Assembly: GCA_030144725.1 (NCBI GenBank)
Contig: JASKMD010000029.1
Coordinates: 4,878,678-4,942,677 of the forward strand
Direction: 5' to 3'
DNA from: Haematococcus lacustris
Lineage: Eukaryota; Chlorophyta; Chlorophyceae; Chlamydomonadales; Haematococcaceae
DNA: 64,000 nucleotides
Position numbers and translations under genes: made by a program
In this document: piece by piece, positions 11,095 to 20,290 of the stretch
How the letters are laid out: each line of letters begins with the position of its first letter
How positions within the stretch are numbered: the stretch's first letter is position 1
The notes under the pieces: generated by a model
Told to the model about the DNA's origin: nothing
The model's input: only the letters and a program-made list of their open reading frames with translations
The model's database searches: none

Positions 11095-12130
11095 AGCAGC
11101 GGCTCCCGCGCTGAAGCTATTAGCTCCCGCGCTGCAGCAATGTGGCTCCAGCGCTGCAGCAATTTGGCTCCCGCGCTGCAGCCATGTGGCTCCCGCGCTG
11201 CAGCCATGTGGCTCCCGCGCTGCAGCCATGTGTCTTCCGCGCTGAAGCCATGTGGCTCCCGCGCTGCAGCCATGTGGCTCCCGAGCTGAAGCCATGTGGC
11301 TCCCGCGCTGCAGCCATGTGGCTCCCGCGCTGAAGCCATGTGGCTCCCGCGCTGCAGCCATGTGGCTCCCGCGCTGAAGCCATGTGGCTCCCGCGCTCAA
11401 GCTATTAGCTCCCGCGCTGCAGCTATGTGGCTCCCGCGCTGCAGCTATGTGGCTCCCGCGCTGTAGCCATGCGGCTCCCGCGCTGCAGCCATGCAGCTCC
11501 TGCGCTGCAGCCTTGCGGCTCCCGCGCTGAAGCCATGTAACTCCCGCGCTGAAGCCATGCGGCTCACGCGCTGCAGCCAAGCGGCTACCGCGCTGCAGCC
11601 TTACGGCTCCCGCGCTGCAGCTATGTGGCTCCCGCGCAGTAGCTATCGGCTCCCGCGCAGTAGCTATCGGCTCCCGCGCAGTAGCTATGTAGCTCCCGCG
11701 CTGCAGCCATGCGGCTCCCGCGCTGCAGCCATGCGTTCCCGCGCTGAAGCCATGCGGCTCCCGCGCTGCAACCTTGTTGCTCCCGCGCTGCAGCCATTCA
11801 GCTCCCGCGCTGCAACCATAGGGCTCCCGCGCTGCAGCTACGTAGCTCCCGCGCTGCATCTACGTGGCTCCCGCGCTGCAACGTTGTGGCTCCCGCGCTG
11901 CAACCTTGTGGCTCCCGCGCTGCATCTATTCAGCTCCCGCGCTACAGCCTTACGGCTCCCGCGCTGCATCTACGTGGCTCCCGCGCTGCAACCATAGGGC
12001 TCCCGCGCTGCAGCTACGTGGCTCCCGCGCTGCAGCTATCCGGTTCCCGCGCTGCAGCTTTGTGGCTCCCGCGCTGCAGTTATGTTGCTCCAGCGCGGTA
12101 GCTTTGAGGCTCCATCGCTGGAGTACCTGG
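11095..12130. repeat. 22-bp minisatellite (GGCTCCCGCGCTGCAGCCATGT)-type, intergenic
   Basis: GGCTCCCGCG recurs every 22 bases over about 1 kb (for example 11166, 11188, 11210), with variation mainly in the five or six bases after CTGCAGC. It is related to the array inside intron 13516-14620. It lies between the stop codon of the transposase gene (12354) and the start of the dioxygenase-like gene. The 220 bases after it (12131-12353) look like an ordinary 3' flank. Confidence 0.92.
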
Positions 12131-13679
12131 TACCTTCAGTGCTGGATACAATATTGATACAATATGGATGCAACATTAACATCTATATTGGTCATTTCCT
12201 GTTTCATTCATAACTTCAAAATCAAGGGCTCCGTCGTTCATTAGTCGTCACCCCGACTGTGCTAGTTCTCCATTTGCTTCATTGCATGTGTGCGTGCCTT
12301 GGTAGGTGCATGTGGTGTCACCATAAGCTATGCACGATCAGTCTAGACCCTCATCATGCCTTGCTGAGGCTGTTGTAGGGCACAAAGTACATGTCACCCA
12401 CGCCCTCGCCATCTGGGAAGGCGCACACCAACATGGTGTGTAGCAGCTCGCCATCAATGCCGTACCACTGATCAGGGTTCACATCCGACACCGGCTGCTT
12501 GCGCTTTGGAGCTGGGGCGGCCTCAGTGGGGGCAGCAGGGCGAGGGGCAGGGGCAGCCTGCTGGGAGGCCAGCCGTGATGAACGGCGGTGACCGCCCTGC
12601 GCAGCGTCTGGCTCACCATTGACACCCTGGATAGGCATGGCCACGGTCTGGTCTGCGGTTCCACTGGTGCCTGCGCCATCCTGCGTCTGGCGTTGTGGCT
12701 GAGGCTGAGTCTCATACTCTGGCACAGGCTCATGCTTGGGATCACCTACACCATGGAGCAACTCTGGCAGGCCCCTCACCGGGTGCAAACGGACCAGCCA
12801 GGCGATAGCCAAGCGAAGGAAGTGGCCAGGATGGTCAGGGTGTTCCAACCTGACCCAGAACTCGATGTGGGCTGCATACTTGTTGATCTTCTCGGTGCTG
12901 CCCCCGTGAAAGTACTGAGCCAACACCCAGGTGCTGGGCCGCTTCACGGCACGCCTGTAAGCCACGCTGTTCATCCTCTGCTGGGTGCAAACAGCACGTG
13001 TGAAGTACCGCACCAAGCCAGGACGGGCTGGAGGGGCAGCTGCCTCACCGGGGACATTGGCAGCTGTGGGGAAGATGGCGTTGATGTGTGCCAACTCCCA
13101 CCCGCTGTGCTGCTCACGCCCCCGGTTCATCTCTCCAACAGTGATGCAGCAGGCCTGACGCACACGCTCCTCACTGTCCGGGACAGGGCATCGCAGCACT
13201 CCCGCGCCCACCAGTTGGCATTGCTGCCCCTCATGCACCTGTGCATCTGCCACGCTGATGGGGTCCCGGGCAGGACCAACCAGCCGTGCCCGCTTGGGGG
13301 CCGCCCGCTGCTCCTCAGCATCCGCTGCATCTGGCCGCATAGCTGCAAAACGCTTCACCCCGCGGTGCACCTGATCACGCAGGCAGGATATCAGCCCCTT
13401 GCTGCAGCCTGGAGAATGCTTGCCAGCCCACAGCTTGACGTACTGCATGAGCCGCTCCACCCAGAACTCCGCGTCACGGAAGCTGCGTCCCCGCTCCAGC
13501 TCTTGAAGGTACAGCCTGCACCCAACAAGCATGCCAAGATCTTGTGAACACTAACACACGTTACATGGTGAACACTAACACCTGTTCCCATGTATGCGGC
13601 CAAGTCCACCTGCTCTATAGTCATGAGGTACCTGCTTTGGAGCCATATGGCTACATCGCAGTATCCACCAGGAACTTGC

Positions 13680-14600
13680 GCTGAAGCCATGTGGTTGCGC
13701 TGGAGCTATGTGACTCCGAGCAGGAGCCATGTGGCACCTGTGCTGGAACTAAGCGGCACCCGCGATGGAGCTACATGGCTGCTCTGCTGGAGCTATGTGG
13801 CTCCTGCGCTGGAGCCATGAAGCATCTGCGCTGGAGCCCTCTGGCACCTGCGCTGTTGCTTTGTGGCCCCTGCTCTGATGCTTTGTGGCACCTGCGCTGG
13901 AGCTATGTGGCACCTGTGCTGGAGCCATAAGGCACGTGGCTCCCGCGCAGGAGCTTGGTAACTTCAGCGCGGGAGCAAAGCGGCTCCCGCGCTGGAGCAC
14001 TATGGCTCCAGCGCGGGTGCCAAGCGGTTTCCGCGCTGGAGCACGGTTACTTCAGCGCGGGAGCAACGCGGCTCCCGCGCTGTAGCACGGTGGCTTCATC
14101 GCGGGATCAATGCGGCTCCCGCGCTGTAGCACGGTGGCTTCAGCGCGGGAGCAACGCGGCTCCCGCGCTGTAGCACGGTGGCTTCAGCGCTGGAGCAATG
14201 CAGCTCCCGCGCAGGAGCACGGTGGCTTCAGCGCTGCAGCAATTCGGCTCCCGCGCTGGAGCACGGTGGCTTCAGCGCGGGAGCAATGCGGCTCCCGCGC
14301 TGTAGCACGGTTGCTTCAGCGCGGGAGCAATGCGGCTCCCGCGCTGTAGCACGGTGGCTTCAGCGCTGGTGCAATGCGGCGAGCAATGCGGCACCCGCGA
14401 TGGAGCTACATGGCTGCTCTGCTGGAGCTATGTGGCTCCTACGCTGGAGCCATGAAGCACCTGCGCTGTTGCTATGTGGCTCCTGCTCTGATGTTTTGTG
14501 GCACCTGCGCTGGAGCTATGTGGCACCTGTGCTGGAGCCATAAGGCACCAGCGCTGCAGCCATGTGGCTCCTGCGCTGGAGCTATGTGGCACCTGCAGCT
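13680..14600. repeat. 22-bp minisatellite with hairpin-forming dimers, intronic
   Basis: Units of 22 bases of the type GGCTCCTGCGCTGGAGCTAT occupy predicted intron 13516-14620. From about 13970 to 14370 the units alternate in opposite orientation. GCTCCCGCGCTG is followed about 15 bases later by CAGCGCGGGAGC, giving 44-base dimers that can fold into 12-bp stems. The family is the same as the array at 11095-12130. Confidence 0.9.
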
Positions 14601-14837
14601 AGTTTGAGCAAGCTTCTTACCGGCATATCAGCATATGTAGATTCGGCGAGAACGTTGTGTCCGGGGCTTTCAAATCCTCCTGGAACTCTTGCATGCCAAC
14701 AGCGTACTCCTTCAAGTTAGCGTAAGCAGTCTCGATGTTCTCCAGCACAGTGTCGGGCGTGTCAGCACCTAAAGCACCAACCACCAAAACACCAAATCGT
14801 GTTTTATGCTGCATCAATTTTGTTGCTATGCTTGTTA

Positions 14838-14982
14838 TGGTTATGGTTAGGGTTAGGGTTAGGGTTAGGGTTAGGGATAGGGTCAGGGATAGGGTTAGGG
14901 TTAGGGTTAGGGTTAGGGATAGGGATAGGGATAGGGTTAGGGTTAGGGTTAGGGTTAGGGTTAGGGATAGGGATAGGGTAAA
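14838..14982. repeat. intronic telomere-like array (GGGTTA)n
   Basis: About 24 hexamers of GGGTTA with GGGATA and GGGTCA variants lie inside the 249-base intron 14769-15017 of the transposase gene, on the strand opposite to transcription. Donor CCAG/GTGAGA and acceptor CTTTAG/GTGCTG flank it and splicing keeps the frame. It is an interstitial array, not a chromosome end. Confidence 0.92.
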
Positions 14983-15745
14983 CCCAACCCTACTCCGGAG
15001 CCTTATACTTTTCTCACCTGGGGTCAGGTAATGCAGTGATGCCGACACCAAGCAGCGCCATAGCTCCAGGTGCTTCGCGTGCTCAGGTTTGGTGATGATG
15101 TCCTTGAACACATAGGCCCACTCGTGCTTGATGAAATGCATGAAGCTTTCCATGATCCAGCCACTGGGATGCAACAACAAGCATGGCCAGCATCTGAGGA
15201 GGTTTGGGAGGTATAAGCCGGCTGTGTGATATAAGGTGACCAAGGCTGGAATGGGTCCGGGTTTGGTTGCAGGTGGGGTTGTAAGATGAAGAGCTGGTTA
15301 AGACGTTATGCATGTTATCTACCTGCATTTGTTGTGGTGATAAGGCTTGCGGCCGTACTCGGTGGGCACCATCAGATGCCCAAAGCGAGCCTTCATCAGC
15401 CGCCGCTCTCGTGCCCGGAAGGGGCTGCCAGGCGCAAACACCCACTTGAGGTGGGACTTCACCAACCCAAACAGCAGGCTGTGGGCGGTGGGCACCACAT
15501 GGGCCCAGCTGGGCTGCACGTGCTCGAAGTACTTGCACACGATGGGCACACCAATGCAGCCAGCATCTGACTGATTCAGATGGCCCGACTCCACCAGCTC
15601 ACCACGCAACCTCATCTCCTCGTTGGTCACCCGGCACACAGGGTCCCACATGTGCACATGACTGGGCGCAAGCGGGGCTGCCTCAACCGGAGGTGGAGGC
15701 CGGACCAAGGCTGGCACCACCGGGGTTGGCACTGGCGTAGCGTAG

Positions 15746-15975
15746 TGTCACGGCGCAGCCGCTGCCTTTAATCTTACAGTGTGAGCGGCATGTCCACTTA
15801 GAAATGTCCACCGCAGTCTCTACTATCCACACTCTCGCACAGCAACTGAGCCCAGGTTTAGAACGGGACCCTCGGGAGTCGAACCCGAATGGTGAGCTGG
15901 TAGCAGCCCACCATTGACCTCCTCAGTCACTCTGCCAAAGTGTGGTTTACGGATACGCATAAGCGCACCGTCACA
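15746..15975 (-). repeat. 3' LTR of gypsy 2
   Basis: This 230-base repeat is identical to 24376-24605 except for one base. On the minus strand it begins TGTGACGGTG and ends CGCCGTGACA. It contains the tRNA-like segment described separately. Confidence 0.95.
15868..15940 (-). promoter_or_regulatory. tRNA-like segment with Pol III A- and B-box matches inside the LTR
   Basis: On the minus (sense) strand the LTR reads TGGCAGAGTGACTGAGG (15937-15921), which fits the A-box pattern TRGCNNAGYNGG. About 36 bases later comes GGTTCGACTCC (15885-15875), an exact fit to the B-box GGTTCGANTCC. Between them GGTGGGCTGCTACC can form an anticodon-like arm. The other LTR repeats this at 24498-24570, with TAGC in place of TGGC, which also fits the A box. 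A full tRNA cloverleaf was not confirmed. Confidence 0.55.
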
Positions 15976-16186
15976 TTCCTCCCCCTCTTAAGAGATCCGT
16001 TCCGCCAAGGTACCTGGGATAGCCCAGAGCACCAAGACTCGCAGTCTATAGAGACCACTGACATACAGGCTGACCCATAAGGGTACCAGCCACCCACAGA
16101 AACACATGCATCAACATAAGGTGCCGCATGGGGGCCATGGTCATAGGACCAGGCCAGGTGACATAGGTCACTGAGACATTTACACA
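15976..16186 (-). other. gypsy 2 3' untranslated region with polypurine tract
   Basis: This lies between the stop of the chromodomain ORF (16187) and the 3' LTR. Immediately before the LTR the minus strand reads AAGAGGGGGAGGAA, a polypurine tract suited to priming plus-strand DNA synthesis. Nothing else was recognised. Confidence 0.75.
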
Positions 16187-16639
16187 TCAAGGCAGGTTAT
16201 GCACAGCCTTGTACCTAGACAAGATCTGGGGAGCACCAGCCAGCATAGCCTCTGGCTCCCAGGTGTTGTAGGTATCATCGTAGCCTGTCCACTTGACCAG
16301 GTACTCCATGCGCTTCTTGAAGCGTACCTGCCTGTGGCTCAACAAGCTATGCACTTCATAGTGAGGCGCATCTTCCAGCCACTCCATCACAGGAGGGGGG
16401 TGAAACCCCTGGCTGCCAGCGTACTTCTTAAGGAGTGACACATGGAACACAGGATGTAACCTGCTCATGGTGGGAGGTAACTCCAACCGATAGGCAGCCT
16501 CACCTAGCTTGCCTGTGACCTTGAAAGGTCCTACATACCTAGGCAAGAACTTACGTGCTCTGCCAGGTGCATTGCGCAGGTTCTTGGTGCTCAGCAGGAC
16601 GCTGTCACCCAAGCTGAACGTGACATTACGCCTACGCTT
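16187..16639 (-). pseudogene. pol: gypsy 2 integrase C terminus with chromodomain
   Basis: This is the 3' end of pol, separated from the rest of integrase by the hAT insertion. It begins with the integrase C-terminal beta-barrel (LGDSVLLSTKNL, FLPRYVGPFKVTG, YRLELPP, HPVFHVSLLK). A chromodomain (VKWTGYDDTYNTWEPEAML) follows, then the natural stop. Chromodomains steer chromoviral integration to modified histones, so the element belongs to the chromovirus branch of Ty3/gypsy. Confidence 0.88.
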
Positions 16640-17144
16640 ATTCGCATCAGGGTTCGACCCCCCGTACGGGGCCCGTACTTTTGACCCATTTTGACGAGGG
16701 CCCCCGTAACTGGGCCGAAGGCCCAGTACGGGGGCCCGTGGTTTTCAAAATTTGGGTTACGGGGGGGAGTTCACGGGCTATCTACGGGCGCCTGTTATTC
16801 TTAGTTGCGCCCGTACATATCTCAAACCTAACTCACGGCTGCGTTATCAGATAGCCGGGGGAAAGCCAGGCAAGAAAGTAAGGCAGACTCCGTCGGACGA
16901 GCGACAGATGACAATTCAGATGGCGCTTGGTGGGTACCATCGCATCGTTGACATCTTCGACGTTGACATCTCCGCGTTCACATGTTAACTCATGTGAACT
17001 TCTTGAACCTCGCAGACCACGCAGCCCGCAATACCGCCTTTCCCGATGAAACTGGCCTTGTCAGCCCAATGCGCCCAATGCGGGGAGGATTAAACTGGTT
17101 TGGGGTGTAATATGTCTGATAATTACCATTTAGCATTCTTTATA

Positions 17145-17800
17145 AGTGCTGCAGCAGGTCCTGCACGTCAGCAGCAGCAGGGCAGCATCACGGTAGCAGC
17201 AGCAGGGCAGCAGCATAATGGCAGTGGAGCAGCAGCAGGGCAGCAGCTGCAGCAGCATGGCTGCAGCAGCAGGAGGGTAGCAGCAGCAGGGCAGCAGCTG
17301 CATCAGCAGGGCAACAGCAGCAGGGCAGCAGCAGCAGGAGCAGGGCAGTAGCAGCAGCAGCAGGGCTGCGCAGCAGCAGCAGCAGCAGAGCAGCAGCAGG
17401 GCAGCGGCAGCAGCAGCAGGGCAGCATCAGGGCTAAAATGCTGCCATGCTGCTGCTAAAGTGCTGCACCATCGGCAGGGCACCATCAGCAGGGCAGCTGC
17501 AGCATGGCAGCAGCAGCATGGCAACAGCAGCAGTAGGGCATCACAGCATCAGGGGAGCAGCAGCAGGGCAGCAGCTACAGCGGCAGGGCAGCAGCAACAG
17601 GGCAGCGGTATCAGGGGCAGCGGCAGCAGCAGCAGCAGCAGCAGGGTAGAAGCGGCAGGGCAGCAGCAGCAGCAGCAGCAACGGCAGGGCAGCTACAGCA
17701 ATGCAGCAGCGGCAGCAGCAGCAGCAGCAGTGCAGCTACAACAGGGCAGCAACGTCATCAGCAGCAGGGCAGCATCACGGTAGCAGCAGCAGGGCAGGAG
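17145..17800. repeat. CAG/GCAGCAGGG-rich tract inside the hAT element
   Basis: About 650 bases of irregular CAG trinucleotides mixed with GGGCAGCAGC units. It gives Gln-, Ala- or Ser-rich frames on one strand and Leu/Cys-rich frames on the other, none with other coding support. It may be intronic or 5' to the transposase. Confidence 0.85.
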
Positions 17801-17944
17801 CCCAGCCCCCTCCCCTTCCAGCCCAACCTCTTCGGCTCCGTCCACCCCGCAGCCAGTGGCCAGCCTTAGCCCAGACGATCCTATTCTCATTGACCAAGAG
17901 CCAGCACCTTCCAGCATCCGCAGAGGCCATTAGAGTGCAATCGT

Positions 17945-18834
17945 GAGGCTAAGCAGAAGGAGTTGCAAGCAAAGTACCCATGGTGCAGGTTCAGTGGCGG
18001 ATGCAACGAGAGAGGCACCCCCCAAGCCCACTGCTCCACTTGCTTGGAGCACAAGCCCAACTCATCTCTATTCGCAAAGGCGAGTGGTGGTGGTGGGGCT
18101 GTGACGTGTGAGGCGGAGCTGGCCCAACACGCCAAGAGCAAGGCCCATTCAGAAGCCATCGGCATGGCACAGCGTGCTGGGGGGGGTGCCAGCTCCATCA
18201 AAGCAGCTGCGAAGGCTGCAACAACAACAGTGGTCCAAGGCACCTACCGCCGCATGGTGTTGGCAGCCCTCTTCATGGTGTTGTGGGGCCACTCAGCCAT
18301 GTCCTTTGCAGCCCACCTCCAGTTTGCCACTCATAGTGGGGCACCAGCTATGCCGCATGACTTCAGTGCCACCCGTTACTTCAATGCCGCCCTTTACTCT
18401 ATTAGCCAAACCCTCCTCACTCAACAGCTAGCAGCTGTACGAGCCAACCCCTATTCAGCTTGTTAGCTGACAGCAGCACGGACGTGGGAACTGAGGACCA
18501 TTTGCTCCTCTACGTGCGCTATCTGGAGCCATCGTCCTTTATCTACCACACCTCTTTCTTATGCGCTGTCAAAGTGGTGGGGGCCACATCTGAGCACATC
18601 ACAGTTGTCATACTGCGTGTGATTGACACCCTCAGCCTAGATGTTGGCAAGCTTGTGGCTTTCTGCTCTGTTGGTGCCAGCACCTTCATGGGGGCTCACA
18701 ATGGGGGGAAGAGCGCGTGCAGGAAGAGCATGAGTGAGAGCATGAGTCAAGTGATGAAGTGGATGAGGCCTTGTTTGGCACGGAGGCAGGTGGAGTCCCA
18801 AAGGACACCTTTGAAGCCTCCTTGTTAGCTGCTG
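17945..18834 (+). pseudogene. hAT transposase remnant (BED-like finger and catalytic core start)
   Basis: The N-terminal part (ORF from 17963) has C/H clusters (C-N-E-R..., HCSTCLEH, then two His) like a BED/TTF-type zinc finger, followed by helices ending LLTQQLAAVRANP. Then one frame change (near 18455-18466) is needed to continue into LADSSTDVGTEDHLLLYVRYL, the first catalytic Asp region of hAT transposases. The next conserved block reads CSVGASTFMGAHNG where relatives have S-D-G-A-S, so the second catalytic Asp seems replaced by Val. After that an internal deletion leads to an acidic tail with another stop. The protein is not functional. Confidence 0.75.
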
Positions 18835-18982
18835 TAAGGTAACATGCCTCTTCCAAGCCGGCCGCAGGCCGGCAAAAATTCTTGGGGTATGAACAGTGTA
18901 CAGGGTCCCCGTAGTTTACCCTGACATCAGTTAAGGGCGCCCTTAGACCAGATATCACCAACTGTCGAACCCTGATTCGCAT

Positions 18983-19943
18983 ACCTTTGTTGGCGGTCCT
19001 GCGCAACCCTCATGCACTCCTGAGCATGCTTTACCTCATGCTCCCACTTCTTGGCGAAGCTCTCAGCGGAGGGAGATAGGCACGGCCTGGGCAGCTTATG
19101 CAGCACAGGTGTAATGGGTGACTGTCCATAGTTCACCAGGAATGGTGTGGACTGAATAGACTCTTGCCATGAATTATTAATAGCAAACTCGGCAAAGGCT
19201 AAATGCCTAGGCCAATCTTCTTGGGTAGGTAGGATATAATGTCTAAGCATTTCTTCCACAATTTGGTTTGTACGCTCAGTCTGACCATCTGACTGGGGAT
19301 GATACGCGGTGCTGAAAGCGGGGTCTACACCTATCAGCTTTCTGACCTCAATCCAGAACTGGTTGTTGAAGGTAGCACCACGATCAGAGATGGTTACTTT
19401 AGAAAGGCCATGGTATTTAAATACATGGTCAATGTACAATTCAGCAAATTCTTTAGCATCCATGGCCTCAATGCATGGGATTAGGTGAACCATCTTTGAT
19501 AGACGATCCACTACCACACAGATAGAATCATAGCCATGCACACCGACTGGAAGCTTAACCACCAAATCCATGGTGACAGATTCCCAGCGGTACCCAGGTA
19601 TAGACAAGGGATTTAGCAGCCCACCAGGTACCTGGCGTGACGCTTTGTTTCGTTGGCATGCATCACAGTTAGTCACATAGTGTCTAACGTCAGCACGCAT
19701 GGTTTTCCACCAGAACACCCTACGCACACGTTCAAGGGTTTTGGTGATGCCCACATGGCCAGCATACTTAGCATCATGCATTTCGTGCAAGATATGCTCT
19801 CGTAGCTGGATATCATTAGGAACTATAATAGTACCTTTATCAAGGTGTCGCCACAGTCCCTCCTGGGTCATTTCCCACTCCTCATTAGGCTCAGCAAAGG
19901 CAGGATCAGTGCTATAGGCACTAATTAGCCAATCTGTGACCTG
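18983..19943 (-). pseudogene. pol: gypsy 2 integrase core
   Basis: This fragment carries the zinc-binding part, with GHVGITKTLERV and the Cys pair CDACQRNK, then the catalytic core with D in VTMDLVVKLP, D in TISDRGATF and E in SDGQTERTNQ (D,D-x35-E arrangement). It ends in the region HEVKHAQECMRVAQDRQQRY, where the hAT element is inserted (18982). At its N-terminal side it is separated from RNase H by the miniature element. Joining the flanks across each insertion after removing target duplications keeps the frame. Confidence 0.9.
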
Positions 19944-20290
19944 CACTCCTACAAATTAATCCCTGCGTCCGTCCCTGCGTGTTGACCGACCTTGTCCGAT
20001 CGGGCTGAAACTTTGGTAGATGGTAGTTTGCAGAAAATAAAACATATATTCTCAGATTAAATATTTTAAAAAAATCAAAGGCGGCTGCGCTGTGGCCCTG
20101 TGGCTAGAGTGCAGGGATGAGTGCAGGGATAGGTTGCGGGCCACAGCGCAACAGCTGTAGGTTTTTTCAAAATATTTTTCTTGCAAAATATGTTTTATTT
20201 TTCGCAAACTACCATCTATTAAAATTTCAGCCCGATCGGACAGGGTTGGAAACACGCAGGGACGGACGCAGGGATTAATTTGTAGGAGTG
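19944..20290. mobile_element. long-TIR miniature (MITE-like) element
   Basis: This 347-base element is nearly a palindrome. It starts CACTCCTACAAATTAATCCC and ends with the reverse complement, the two arms match over about 130 bases, and the centre has GCGCTGTGGCCC opposed to GGGCCACAGCGC. A 2-base duplication TG flanks it (19942-19943, 20291-20292). Removing the element and one TG restores the gypsy 2 pol frame. The ends match the terminus at 6819. It encodes nothing and must be moved by another element's transposase. Confidence 0.9.

Larger units (their letters stand above)
16648..18974 (+). mobile_element. hAT-superfamily DNA transposon, decayed
   Basis: The element starts CAGGGTTCGAC and ends GTCGAACCCTG, an 11-base perfect terminal inverted repeat. 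It is flanked by an 8-base direct duplication ATTCGCAT (16640-16647 and 18975-18982). Eight-base duplications and CAGGG ends are typical of hAT. Subterminal palindromes occur near the left end, including CCCCGTACGGGG and a hairpin with stem ACTGGGCC/GGCCCAGT. It carries a broken transposase gene and a CAG-rich tract and sits inside gypsy 2 integrase. The stretch 16760-17145 holds no recognisable gene. Confidence 0.92.

Noticed and set aside
14838..14982. Chromosome end (telomere)
   Set aside because: The array is internal, short and flanked by in-phase exons of the same gene on both sides.
15868..15940. A genuine tRNA gene
   Set aside because: A and B boxes fit, but I could not confirm a complete acceptor stem or a clean anticodon loop; it is reported only as tRNA-like.
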